Source: Candidatus Aminicenantota bacterium
GTDB taxonomy: Bacteria > Acidobacteriota > Aminicenantia > Aminicenantales > Aminicenantaceae
Direction of reading: 5' to 3'
Assembly: GCA_030603565.1 (NCBI GenBank)
Contig: JAUVXM010000002.1
Span: 1 to 64,000 of the forward strand
Length of the DNA stretch: 64,000 nucleotides
The translations under genes were made by a program, and so were the position numbers. Every line of letters starts with the position of its first letter. The stretch's first letter is position 1. Below the pieces are notes generated by a model, which made no database searches, had not been told where the DNA came from, and worked only from the letters and a program-made list of their open reading frames with translations. Positions 27,332-35,600 of this stretch are shown in pieces.

Positions 27332-29356
27332 TTACCGAGAAACCTTCACTATAGTTGTTGCGGACTTGGAAGGATCACTCTCGGACGTTGCTTGAAGAGT
27401 CACCGTAGCCATAGGGGCACCCCCGTCCTGTTGAGAGACATAGACTATAACCGGTTGGAATCTTCCCATCTCTACTGCAGCCAGACCGTTGAGCAGCCGG
27501 GCCGTCCACCCTTCTCCTTCCACAGAAACGGTAAGCCGATAGACATCAGAATTGACGTATGCACTTACGTCAACCGGATGCACTTTCGGTTCCGATCCTA
27601 CAACAGTACCAGTATTATTCAGAGTAAATGAAATAGGGGTGTTGGGTCGTTTGACTTTTTGTTCTGCCGGCCCATCAAGAACAACATCTCTTTCATGCTG
27701 GCCCGAGCCATCCAGGGACCGGACGGCCAGAGTGTAAGAGAGGATCCCATTCTTTTCCTTTTGAATGTCGATCACATAGAAATGCAGCCGATTTGGCGTA
27801 TCTTCCCATTCAAACTCACTGCCCGAGTTGAGCCCTGCATGAAAAAGAGCATCGTTGAGCTGCCGGTAGTCGGCGATCGTGCGCATAACCTCTTCACCAT
27901 TGGGCTTTACGTAGTCCACCATGTTTATATCTTCAGGGTGAGCGTCAATAACCCAGATGTAGCTGTTAAAGGCATTGGGACCGCCATTTCTGCCTCGCAG
28001 ACTATCTTTATTCTTGGCAATAAGTACCCCATTATCAGGAGTGAACGAGTCATAACCGATGCGCTGAACCACTTCCAGTGTATAGAAATTGTAGTTCGGA
28101 ATCCCAGGAGAGAGCGGATTTATCGCCGGATCATCCTCTGAAGTCCGGTCAAAGGGCTCCGCACCGTCAAGCCTGACTATGATGCCGGCAAAGGTGCCCG
28201 CTAGAGGATCCACCGCCCGTGCTGTGACTTGAGCTACGGCCAATCCGGATTGGGCCAGGCCATCCCTACTCAGAGTTAATATCTGGGATTCGGTAATAAA
28301 GCCGTTCTCCAGGCGGTTGCGCACCATTAGTCCTGCTGGCATCGCTGCCCCCTGAGTAGGCGGAACTACACAGCGCATGTGGGGTCCTCCCGGTCCGTTA
28401 AAACAGCCCCTGTCCATCATATCCCATGGACCCGCAGCAACTCTCCGGTATGGTGTAACATAGGGATTGTTATTGAGGTCGGGTAGACGAAACGCATAAT
28501 GACCGAGCTCGTGAGTGATAGTGCCGGAATTTTCTCCCTGACGCATGGACGACAGTCCCCACTGCTGTGAACCGGCCAACCAGCTCGTCCATTCAACGTA
28601 CCGAGTCGTGATCCAGCGGGGCATGTCCGGATTGGGATTGCCCCACTCCGGCGGGATATCCTCGGGGGAATTGAACTTCATCTCGCCAAATTCCTGCCAG
28701 ACACCCGTCTCATCATAACTTGCATACATGCGCAGAACGGCATCATAGTTTTTCCGAATGTCCTCCCCTATATCTTCAATCCAAATTGAATCACAATCCC
28801 GCTCCATGCGGCTGTTGGCGCGGCTGCCGTCGGGAGTTTGGTCATTCTGTCCATATTCATTAAGGCCGTAAGCCCAAATGGGTTTGGGCATGCGGTAAGG
28901 GCCAAAAACATCCACTTCGGTGACGCCGAACTTCCCCCGGGATTGCTCCATCCAGTAGCCGTTGATAGTCTGGCCGTTATTGACCTCACTTGGCGTCATG
29001 AAGAAGTCGGCATAGAACTGAGACACATTCTCCCTTTCTATGGGATCGATCTGTGGATTTCCGAAGGGATCTGATCCTTTGGGGAGGGTGACCACAAAAG
29101 GCTGGTCTGGAAAGTCGATGGCGAGTACTGCAAGACGAAAACCTCTTTCCGGTTTAAGTAAAGGATCTGCCCAATTGTGGTCGGGGATAGGGCGATAATC
29201 ATCCCAAGTCATGAGGTCCTGGTCCTGAACCTGTTGAGGATCGATTGGCAACATGGATTTATGTCTACCATCTCCTATATTGCACGCGGCCAAAATTACA
29301 AAAGAAAAACACATAAAAACAAGAACAGGCGGGATTTGTTTATAAGGCTTTGCCAT
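27332..29356 (-). CDS. M6-family metalloprotease lipoprotein (immune-inhibitor-A-like)
   Basis: A 674-residue secreted zinc peptidase. The N-terminus has a lipoprotein signal ending in the lipobox LAAC (about residues 22-25), so it is probably anchored to a membrane. The zinc motif HELGH occurs in GTITHELGHYAFRLPDL, followed by PWDMMDRGCFNGPGGPHM, the M6-type Met-turn region. The C-terminal part has a beta-sandwich (AEQKVKRPNTPISFTLNNTG). GGAGG is 4 nt before the ATG. It is the upstream gene of a two-gene unit with GH127, suggesting joint breakdown of glycoprotein. Confidence 0.85.
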   Translation of the reverse strand: MAKPYKQIPPVLVFMCFSFVILAACNIGDGRHKSMLPIDPQQVQDQDLMTWDDYRPIPDHNWADPLLKPERGFRLAVLAIDFPDQPFVVTLPKGSDPFGNPQIDPIERENVSQFYADFFMTPSEVNNGQTINGYWMEQSRGKFGVTEVDVFGPYRMPKPIWAYGLNEYGQNDQTPDGSRANSRMERDCDSIWIEDIGEDIRKNYDAVLRMYASYDETGVWQEFGEMKFNSPEDIPPEWGNPNPDMPRWITTRYVEWTSWLAGSQQWGLSSMRQGENSGTITHELGHYAFRLPDLNNNPYVTPYRRVAAGPWDMMDRGCFNGPGGPHMRCVVPPTQGAAMPAGLMVRNRLENGFITESQILTLSRDGLAQSGLAVAQVTARAVDPLAGTFAGIIVRLDGAEPFDRTSEDDPAINPLSPGIPNYNFYTLEVVQRIGYDSFTPDNGVLIAKNKDSLRGRNGGPNAFNSYIWVIDAHPEDINMVDYVKPNGEEVMRTIADYRQLNDALFHAGLNSGSEFEWEDTPNRLHFYVIDIQKEKNGILSYTLAVRSLDGSGQHERDVVLDGPAEQKVKRPNTPISFTLNNTGTVVGSEPKVHPVDVSAYVNSDVYRLTVSVEGEGWTARLLNGLAAVEMGRFQPVIVYVSQQDGGAPMATVTLQATSESDPSKSATTIVKVSR

Positions 29357-29483
29357 TATTCCTCCATTCTGTAAATCATGAATCTATTTTACTTTGATAA
29401 TTTATCCAATGCAATAATATATTACTTCAAGGCTCTCTCTATCACTAAAAGAAATTCCTATCCTGATCAAGCGATAAAATCAG

Positions 29484-30518
29484 CTAGCGGCTGTTGATGG
29501 GGGCTGTGAAGTAAAAGTAGTCGTAAATGAAACGGCTGATTTTAGCGATTTTTTCCTCTATTTCCTTGGTTTTTCCTTCTGCCGTATCTTTAAAGAAGAT
29601 GGAAACAGCCACATGCCCCAAGCCGTCAGGAAGATAAATGATCCCGACATCATTAACCGTGCCCCCAATGGTGCCGGTTTTATGCGCTACAGCAGTCCCC
29701 GGAGGGAGTTCGCCCTTGATTCGACCCCTGCCTGTGTCACATTTGAGCATAACATCAATTATAAAATCACAACTTTTTTTATCCAGAATTTTTTGAGTGA
29801 AAATTTTCTCCAAAAGATTGGTCATGGCTCTCGGAGTGCTTTGATCCAGCAAGATCGTACTGAATTCTTTTTGGGCTTGCTTTCCTAAATCAGGATCTTT
29901 TTTCAGCTTCTGGCGGTAAGAAGCGATCACTTCGTCCCTGGTTTTGCCTTTATGCGCTTCGAAATCGAGCCCCATAGCATCCATTATCAAATGCTGACAT
30001 GAGCGGTTAAGCGTAATACCTTCGATTCCAAAGGATTTAAGTCTGGCATTAATATTGTCAGGTCCCAGTTTGTTGAACAAAATATCTGTCGCGGAATTAT
30101 CACTGATCATCATCATCATGTTGGCCAGATTGCGAAGAGACAAGGTTATCCCCGGGGCATCCAAAGTTGCAAGCATCCCGCTTCCCAGGTGCTGGTCGGT
30201 TTTTTGAATGCGGATTTCATCCTCCAACGAAAATTCACCCTCTAATACCCGAGCCATCAGATCGACAAAAATGGGCACCTTGAAGACCGAGGCCAGGGGA
30301 AAAAACTCATCGCTATTGAGGGTAATATTTTCTCCCGACTCTATATGAGTAGCGGCCAGACCTACTTTCCCTTCCATCCCGCGGGTGATCCGTTCGATCT
30401 GCAGAAGAAGCCGCTTGACCCCCTGGGGAGGATTATCCTGAGAGAATCGAACCCCTGAAACCAGAGGCGATACCACCATTAAAATACAAAGGAATACGAT
30501 AACACGTATTTTTTTCAT
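29484..30518 (-). CDS. Class A beta-lactamase-like serine hydrolase
   Basis: A 344-residue exported protein with a signal peptide (IRVIVFLCILMVVSPLVSG). Penicilloyl-serine transferase motifs are clear: SVFK (S-x-x-K, in PLASVFKVPIF), SDN (MMISDNSATDILF) and KTG (AHKTGTIGG). The omega-loop of true class A enzymes (ExxLN before the RDTTTP segment) is not evident. Instead a lysine-rich stretch of about 40 residues (KGKTRDEVIASYRQKLKKD) precedes DQSTPRAM. It may therefore be a serine hydrolase or a divergent beta-lactamase. GGAGG before the ATG directly abuts a dispersed repeat. The BlaI/M56 pair is 4 kb away, but its operator motif is absent here. Confidence 0.8.
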   Translation of the reverse strand: MKKIRVIVFLCILMVVSPLVSGVRFSQDNPPQGVKRLLLQIERITRGMEGKVGLAATHIESGENITLNSDEFFPLASVFKVPIFVDLMARVLEGEFSLEDEIRIQKTDQHLGSGMLATLDAPGITLSLRNLANMMMMISDNSATDILFNKLGPDNINARLKSFGIEGITLNRSCQHLIMDAMGLDFEAHKGKTRDEVIASYRQKLKKDPDLGKQAQKEFSTILLDQSTPRAMTNLLEKIFTQKILDKKSCDFIIDVMLKCDTGRGRIKGELPPGTAVAHKTGTIGGTVNDVGIIYLPDGLGHVAVSIFFKDTAEGKTKEIEEKIAKISRFIYDYFYFTAPINSR

Positions 30519-30531
30519 GTTAACCTCCTAG

Positions 30532-30664
30532 CCTGAACTATTCATAAAAAATGTCGATGTTCATAATAAGCCTATTTATATCAAGATGTTGGATTAATTT
30601 AAAGGAAATTCATAATCACCATTTCATTTTCGATGTAATCCCTGTTTATAATCGACATTTCTTA
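30532..30664. repeat. Dispersed inverted-end repeat element, copy 2
   Basis: Left end CCTGAACTATTCATAAAAAATG and right end TTATAATCGACATTTCTTA are imperfect inverted repeats about 133 bp apart. The right half (TTTTCGATGTAATC, TTTATAATCGACATTTCTTA) is nearly the same as 58245-58280. The left edge lies 14 bp from the beta-lactamase-like start codon, next to its ribosome-binding site. The interior differs from copy 1 over most of its length. Confidence 0.75.
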
Positions 30665-30678
30665 CTCCGTGCCTAGTA

Positions 30679-30707
30679 TTGACAGAAATCCCAATTACGG
30701 TTACAGT
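30679..30707 (+). promoter_or_regulatory. Promoter of the acyl-CoA ligase gene
   Basis: TTGACA at 30679-30684 and TACAGT at 30702-30707 with a 17-nt spacer, followed 34 nt later by the ATG with GGAG just before it. Predicted from consensus only. Confidence 0.5.
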
Positions 30708-30741
30708 TCGGCTTTGATAAGATTAACTACTGGAGAAAAAA

Positions 30742-32520
30742 ATGCATGATACACTGCCTGAGATATTGCTGCATTCCCTCAAATCATACCAGAAAGATAC
30801 CCTGATGCTGTATAAACAGGGATCAGACTATGTTCCTCTTTCCAGCCGGGATTTTGCCAACCGGATCAAACGGCTCTCTCTGGCCTTACAGGATATGGGA
30901 GTGCAACCGGGAGACAAGATCATTCTGCTGGCAGAAAACGGACCCCAATGGATTATGACAGATCTAGCCATTCTGTGTATAGGCGGAGTAACAGTGCCGG
31001 TCTACACGACCTTAATCCCTGAACATATTAAATATATTATCAATGACTCCGATGCCCAAATTGTATTCTGTTCCAATCAGGCTCTGTGGGATAAAGTCAA
31101 GGAAGTTCGGCCCGACTTGAATAAAGTAAAGCATTACGTTACTTTTCATAAAAATGATGACTCAGGGATTTTTTCCCTATCCCAACTCCTGGAACGGGGA
31201 AAAGAAATAGAAGATAACCATCCCGACCGGTTCGAAAAAACCGCCTTGCAGGTTCGGCCTGCAGATCTGGCTTCGATCATTTATACTTCAGGAACAACCG
31301 GCACGCCAAAAGGAGTTATCCTCACTCACAGCAATTTCACCAGCAATGTAAAAGCTGCAAGCGGCCTGCTCGATCTCAGGGAAACGGATACTGTGTTTTC
31401 ATTCCTGCCCTTATCCCATGTTTTCGAACGCACGGTTACTTTCGGCTATTTATATAACGGCTGTACCATTGGTTATGCCGGGAGCATGGAGACAATAGCG
31501 GATGACATTTATAGAATTAAACCGCATGCCTTTGCCAGTGTTCCCAGATTTTTCGAAAAGATATATGCCAAAATCATGGATGGCATTTTAACGGGATCTG
31601 CTCTAAAAAGAAAAATCTTTTATGGGGCGATCAAAACCGGTAAAACTTACAGCCGAAAAAAACTGACCAATCGACCCATCTCCCTGTTTCTGCGGACCAA
31701 ACGGCTTATTGCCAACAGATTAGTGTTTTCCAAGATAACCGACCGGATCGGAGGAAGGGTCAGATTTTGTGTTTCAGCCGCTGCTCCCTTGGCTAAAGAT
31801 ATTGCGGAATTTTTTCACGCTGTTGGTTTGGTTATTCTGGAAGGCTACGGTTTGACAGAGACTTCCCCCTGCAACACTATGAACACCATGAAAAGCCTAA
31901 AATTCGGCACAGTGGGTAAACCCATCCCGGGAGTTAAAATACGGATTGCTGAAGACGGCGAGATTTTGACACAAGGGCCTAACGTAATGAAAGGGTATTA
32001 TAAAAATTTAGACTGGACCCATGATGTTCTGAAAAACAATTGGTTTCACACCGGAGATATAGGCTTTTTCGATTCGGACGGATTCCTGGTTATTACAGAC
32101 CGCAAAAAGGACATCATCATCACCTCAGGGGGAAAGAATACAGCCCCCCAGCCTACAGAAAACATGCTGCGCATGAGCCCTTACATATCCAATGCTGTTG
32201 TTATCGGGGACCGGAGAAAATTTTTATCCGCTTTGATCGTGCCCGATTTTGACAAAATCAAAAAATATGCCCGCAGCAACAATATCTCTTATACCGGTCT
32301 TAAGGACCTGGTAAAAAATTCCCGGATCGTCAAGTTTATAGAAACAGAACTGGAAAAATACACTTCCAAGTTGTCCGCTTTTGAAAAAATAAAAAAACTG
32401 GCGCTCCTGGACCGAGATTTCGAAATAGGAAAAAATGAGATCACTCCGACTCTGAAGATCAAAAGGAAAATAATCACCCGGAAATACAGCACCTTGATAG
32501 AATCGCTTTACGCCGAATAG
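30742..32520 (+). CDS. Long-chain acyl-CoA ligase (AMP-forming, FadD15/LACS type)
   Basis: A 592-residue adenylate-forming enzyme that activates fatty acids to acyl-CoA. The P-loop motif YTSGTTGTPKGVILTHSN lies at about residues 182-199, the A5 motif GYGLTETSP at about 369-377, and the hinge and A8 region WFHTGDIGFFDSDGFLVITDRKKDIIITSGG at about 434-465. The LACS-type insert GRVRFCVSAAAPLAKDIAEF is present. It is convergent with the BlaR-like gene and has its own promoter next to a dispersed repeat. It may feed the FabH/RND lipid path, but they are unlinked. Confidence 0.9.
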   Translation: MHDTLPEILLHSLKSYQKDTLMLYKQGSDYVPLSSRDFANRIKRLSLALQDMGVQPGDKIILLAENGPQWIMTDLAILCIGGVTVPVYTTLIPEHIKYIINDSDAQIVFCSNQALWDKVKEVRPDLNKVKHYVTFHKNDDSGIFSLSQLLERGKEIEDNHPDRFEKTALQVRPADLASIIYTSGTTGTPKGVILTHSNFTSNVKAASGLLDLRETDTVFSFLPLSHVFERTVTFGYLYNGCTIGYAGSMETIADDIYRIKPHAFASVPRFFEKIYAKIMDGILTGSALKRKIFYGAIKTGKTYSRKKLTNRPISLFLRTKRLIANRLVFSKITDRIGGRVRFCVSAAAPLAKDIAEFFHAVGLVILEGYGLTETSPCNTMNTMKSLKFGTVGKPIPGVKIRIAEDGEILTQGPNVMKGYYKNLDWTHDVLKNNWFHTGDIGFFDSDGFLVITDRKKDIIITSGGKNTAPQPTENMLRMSPYISNAVVIGDRRKFLSALIVPDFDKIKKYARSNNISYTGLKDLVKNSRIVKFIETELEKYTSKLSAFEKIKKLALLDRDFEIGKNEITPTLKIKRKIITRKYSTLIESLYAE

Positions 32521-32530
32521 AGGAAGCGTA

Positions 32531-33214
32531 TTATTTCTTCTTTTCGCTTTTTAACTTAAAAACAACCGTCACTGTAAAAATCACACCTCTCGGCTTACCG
32601 TCGATCAAAAACGGTTCATAAACCCACTGCATGACAGCATCAATGGCGGCTTGGTCAAGTTCAGGGATGGATCGCAGGATTTTTGTTTCTTGCACCCGGC
32701 CATATATGCCTGTTGTCGCTTCAAGGATGACGACACCCTCAATGCCCTCTTTTCTGGCCTCTTCAGGATAGATCGGATCAACTCCTTCTATCCGCTTTGG
32801 CGGTTTGATGTCCCCAGTAGCCCTGACAGGACCACCGGCTCTTGCTTCTGCTTCACCTACGACACCGCCGATTACACCGCCCACGACTCCTCCTTCTACT
32901 CCTGGCGCTTTAATCTGCTTCTTCTTTTCACTTTTTAACATAAACCGAACCGTCACTGTAAAAATCACACCTCTCGGCTTACCATCGATTATAAACGGTT
33001 CATAGACCCACTGCATGACAGCATCAATGGCGGCCTGATCAAGTTCAGGGATGGATCGCAGGATTTTTGTTTCTTGCACCCGGCCATATATGTCTGTTGT
33101 TGCTTCAAGGATGACGACACCTTCAATCCTCTCTTTTCTGGCCTCTTCGGGATAGATCGGATCAATTCTTCTTATCAGCTTTGGCGGTTTGATGTCACCA
33201 GTCGCTCTGACAGG
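32531..33214. repeat. Recent 384-bp tandem duplication within the M56/TonB gene
   Basis: About 300 bp at 32531-32830 recur at 32915-33214 with a period of 384 bp (128 codons) and only scattered mismatches, for example around CACCTCTCGGCTTACC and GACAGCATCAATGGCGG. The copies encode the two TonB C-terminal domains. Similarity in DNA as well as protein indicates a recent in-frame duplication or ongoing gene conversion. Confidence 0.85.
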
Positions 33215-34399
33215 TGCACTTTCCTCCTCTTTCTGTTTTTCCTTTTCCTGGAGAACATTATGACCAGTAATTTCATTGGAAGCAACTATTTCGGGCAGCA
33301 CTTTGTTATCAACGGCTGCAAAGGTCAGTCGGTAGCCTGCCATCATGCCAATTAAAAGAAGTGATACAAAAAGAATCACTCCCACAGTCGATTTTTTTAA
33401 TTGAGTTTCCATATTTCTCTCCTTGGATAAAATGTTTTTTATTCTTTCTGTCAAAGGAATATGCGGAGAAACAATAGCAGCGGGAACCAGAAAATGGATG
33501 GAAAGGGATGTTTTTTCCGCTAAGTTGACCAAACACTCTGCATATTCTCTTTTGTCGTTTTTTAAGAGGACATGATTATCTGATATTTCCTCTCTTGCTC
33601 TGGAGAAATCAGCACTTAAAGTATAGGCCAGAGGATTCCACCAATTTAGAATTAGAAAAATCCTCTGCAAAACTACTGTAATCTGATCTCGATGAAAAAT
33701 ATGGGACATTTCATGGAGCAGAACAACTCTCAATTCTTTATCTCGCATTTTTTCTATTAAACCACGCGGGACAAGTATGAGTGGTTTGAAGAATCCCAAT
33801 ACTATTGGGCTGCTGACCTCTGAAGACTCAAATATCTTTATTTTCATAGATTTCTGAAAGGCCAGCTCAGCTTCTTCTAAGACCTGAGAAATTCTATAGT
33901 TTTTGACTTCAACAATACCTTTTTTCAAATTCTTAAGAGAAGAAACCCCGTATACAAAACGGAACAAAAGGAGCACTACTCCCAATCCCCAGAGGACACC
34001 AAAAAAATTAAGGGCTTTTATCACAAATGGTCCTGATCCAAATATTTTCTTGAATGTTTTTGATATGAGATTAGATGATATAATTGTATTTTCGTTAATA
34101 GCTTCGTCCGTTCCTGAAGCAGTGTTCAAGCTATTTCCATCCACAAGAATGGGAGAAGAATCAAGCTCAAAAGGGAGTATGGTTTGAATAGGCTTTAATC
34201 CCAGTAAAGAAGAGGAAATTGTCAGGATAGGAAGAAATAAAAGGACCAGCATGATCATGAATACAATACCACTCCTCAGGGGAGCGGCCTTATGTTTTAA
34301 AAACTGTATGAACACCCAACCGATCCCTAAAATGATTAAGGAGGGGAGAGCTATATTCAGGATCCCTTCGGCTGTTGATATGTCTTGCAGTATTTTCAT
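32531..34399 (-). CDS. BlaR1-like M56 metallopeptidase with two TonB C-terminal domains
   Basis: A 622-residue membrane protein. Helices at about 12-32, 40-62 and 125-150 surround a cytosolic M56 zinc-peptidase domain with HEMSH (LLHEMSHIFHRDQ, about 233) and the downstream glutamate helix. A further helix lies at about 340-360 (VGVILFVSLLLIGMMAGY). The extracytoplasmic part is not a penicillin-binding sensor. It carries two copies of a TonB C-terminal domain (IDPIYPEEARKERIEGVVIL ... IDGKPRGVIFTVTV), joined by a Gly/Val-rich linker (GGVVGGVIGGVVGEAEARAG). Its start overlaps the BlaI-like stop by 4 bp. It probably senses an envelope signal and cleaves the repressor; the ligand is unknown. Confidence 0.87.
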   Translation of the reverse strand: MKILQDISTAEGILNIALPSLIILGIGWVFIQFLKHKAAPLRSGIVFMIMLVLLFLPILTISSSLLGLKPIQTILPFELDSSPILVDGNSLNTASGTDEAINENTIISSNLISKTFKKIFGSGPFVIKALNFFGVLWGLGVVLLLFRFVYGVSSLKNLKKGIVEVKNYRISQVLEEAELAFQKSMKIKIFESSEVSSPIVLGFFKPLILVPRGLIEKMRDKELRVVLLHEMSHIFHRDQITVVLQRIFLILNWWNPLAYTLSADFSRAREEISDNHVLLKNDKREYAECLVNLAEKTSLSIHFLVPAAIVSPHIPLTERIKNILSKERNMETQLKKSTVGVILFVSLLLIGMMAGYRLTFAAVDNKVLPEIVASNEITGHNVLQEKEKQKEEESAPVRATGDIKPPKLIRRIDPIYPEEARKERIEGVVILEATTDIYGRVQETKILRSIPELDQAAIDAVMQWVYEPFIIDGKPRGVIFTVTVRFMLKSEKKKQIKAPGVEGGVVGGVIGGVVGEAEARAGGPVRATGDIKPPKRIEGVDPIYPEEARKEGIEGVVILEATTGIYGRVQETKILRSIPELDQAAIDAVMQWVYEPFLIDGKPRGVIFTVTVVFKLKSEKKK

Positions 34400-34791
34400 G
34401 ACCCTGCCTCCTCGGTTTTTTTAAGGAGTTCACGTAGTTTGAGGATGTCCTCCGGAGAAACTTCCGAGGTTTCGAGCATGCACTTTACAAGCTCAGCCCT
34501 TGATCCTCCAAATACTCGATTGATGGTGTCATTCAAGATCTCCTTACGAGTTTTCTGTTCTTCTACAAGCGCAGAGTAGAAAAACGTCCGCCCTATTATT
34601 TTGTGTTTTAACCATCCATAGTCCTCAAGCCGGTTCATTTGAACCTGAATGGTTGTCCGCCGCAATTTATCAACTCTTTTTGCATTTATCGCGTCAAATA
34701 TGTCATTGACACTGACTTCACCCTTTGCCCAGACTATATTCATAATTTCGAGATTGGATGGAGAAAGCTTACGTACTCTTTTTTTTGCCAT
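34396..34791 (-). CDS. BlaI/MecI/CopY-family repressor
   Basis: A winged-helix repressor of about 131 residues. The track start (34818) lies inside an operator. The ATG at 34791 (MAKKRVRKLSPSNLEIMNIV) has AGGAGG 7 nt upstream and gives the normal family N-terminus. The HTH segment includes VNDIFDAINAKRVDKLRRTT and QVQMNRLEDYGWLKHKIIGR, and the C-terminal dimerisation helices contain LVKCMLETSEVSPEDILKL. The next gene, an M56 peptidase, overlaps by 4 bp, the standard BlaI-BlaR1 arrangement. Two palindromes over its promoter suggest autorepression relieved by M56 cleavage. Confidence 0.9.
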   Translation of the reverse strand: MAKKRVRKLSPSNLEIMNIVWAKGEVSVNDIFDAINAKRVDKLRRTTIQVQMNRLEDYGWLKHKIIGRTFFYSALVEEQKTRKEILNDTINRVFGGSRAELVKCMLETSEVSPEDILKLRELLKKTEEAGS

Positions 34792-34811
34792 TGTTTGGCC
34801 TCCTGCCTTAA

Positions 34812-34855
34812 ACGACATCTGTCGTTAATATAAACGACTATTGTCGTTTTGTCAA
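34812..34855 (-). promoter_or_regulatory. BlaI-type promoter with twin operators
   Basis: On the minus strand there is a textbook promoter: TTGACA (34850-34855), a 17-nt spacer, and TATATT (34827-34832). Operator 2 (ACGACTATTGTCGT, 34834-34847) fills the spacer. Operator 1 (ACGACATCTGTCGT, 34812-34825) lies just after the -10. Centres are 22 bp apart, about two helical turns. I found no further ACGAC-N4-GTCGT site beside the beta-lactamase-like gene. Confidence 0.8.
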
Positions 34856-34904
34856 GTGCTTCTAATCTTTTTTTTTATGACAACTGACACATAAAACAGT
34901 TATA

Positions 34905-35144
34905 ATGCCGGCTAAAGAAGGATTTGAGTTCAATTTAGGCGAAAAATATATTTTATTCCTCGGTCTTAACAGGAATGACCTGGATAAGGCATCAAGTACT
35001 GTAATACGGGTGCCTGAAGTGAGGATATCAACTAAAGGCTACCTACCCGGTAAAAAATACGTACCCAGAGACGTGTTTGATATTATTTATACGGACAAGT
35101 TTATTCTGCAGGAAGAACAGTTTCAAAAAAATGAACCGACCTAG
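34905..35144 (+). CDS. Doubtful small ORF of unknown function
   Basis: 79 codons with reasonable composition (EVRISTKGYLPGKKYVPRDV). There is no clear ribosome-binding site before the ATG and no recognised family. It lies between the blaI-type promoter and the toxin-antitoxin promoter. It may be a gene remnant. Confidence 0.3.
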   Translation: MPAKEGFEFNLGEKYILFLGLNRNDLDKASSTVIRVPEVRISTKGYLPGKKYVPRDVFDIIYTDKFILQEEQFQKNEPT

Positions 35145-35225
35145 TCAAATAAAGGGTAAAAATTTAGAGAAAACCGTAAGTTTAAAAAATATGAAATCCT
35201 ATCTGTAAATACCTATCTGCAAAGG

Positions 35226-35254
35226 TTGACACACAATTAGAAAAAACATATTAT
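35226..35254 (+). promoter_or_regulatory. Promoter of the toxin-antitoxin pair
   Basis: TTGACA (35226-35231), a 17-nt spacer and TATTAT (35249-35254), followed by AGGAGGGG just before the antitoxin ATG at 35289. Two copies of CCTATCTGYAAA lie just upstream (about 35200-35223) and could be antitoxin binding sites. Confidence 0.65.
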
Positions 35255-35288
35255 ATACACATACTGTTACACATATATAGGAGGGGCA

Positions 35289-35600
35289 ATGAAAAGGACA
35301 AATATTATGCTAAGTGAAGACCAGCACAGAAAATTAAAGCTCTATTCTAAAAAAGAAGGCAGGACACTTGGGGGATTGATAAGAGATGCCCTTGATGTTG
35401 TTTATAAAAAAAAGGATGTGCTCGAACAGAGAAAGCAGGTTGCTATCAGCGCTTATGAGGAAGGATTCATCAGCCTGGGAAAACTTGCCGAAGTATTGGG
35501 TCTTGACCCGGTCAGCACGAGAAATTACTTAAAGGAGCATGGTAGACCAATCTATTCCCTGGATCTGCAGGAATTGAAAGAAGACGCAGAAAATGCCTGA
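35289..35600 (+). CDS. Antitoxin: ribbon-helix-helix plus UPF0175-like domain
   Basis: A 103-residue protein. The N-terminal 40 residues (RTNIMLSEDQHRKLKLYSKK followed by EGRTLGGLIRDALD) are a MetJ/Arc-like ribbon-helix-helix DNA-binding unit. The C-terminal part (QVAISAYEEGFISLGKLAEV followed by LGLDPVSTRNYLKEHG) has the UPF0175 look, with an HTH. It overlaps the following PIN gene by 8 bp, the typical order for antitoxin then toxin. It should neutralise the toxin and repress its own promoter. Confidence 0.8.
   Translation: MKRTNIMLSEDQHRKLKLYSKKEGRTLGGLIRDALDVVYKKKDVLEQRKQVAISAYEEGFISLGKLAEVLGLDPVSTRNYLKEHGRPIYSLDLQELKEDAENA

Noticed and set aside
27659-28141. Plus-strand 160-aa ORF
   Set aside because: Antisense to the M6 protease; no recognisable domain.
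34792-34818. Track start of the BlaI-like gene at 34818
   Set aside because: It lies within operator 1 and lacks a ribosome-binding site. The ATG at 34791 has AGGAGG and the family N-terminus.
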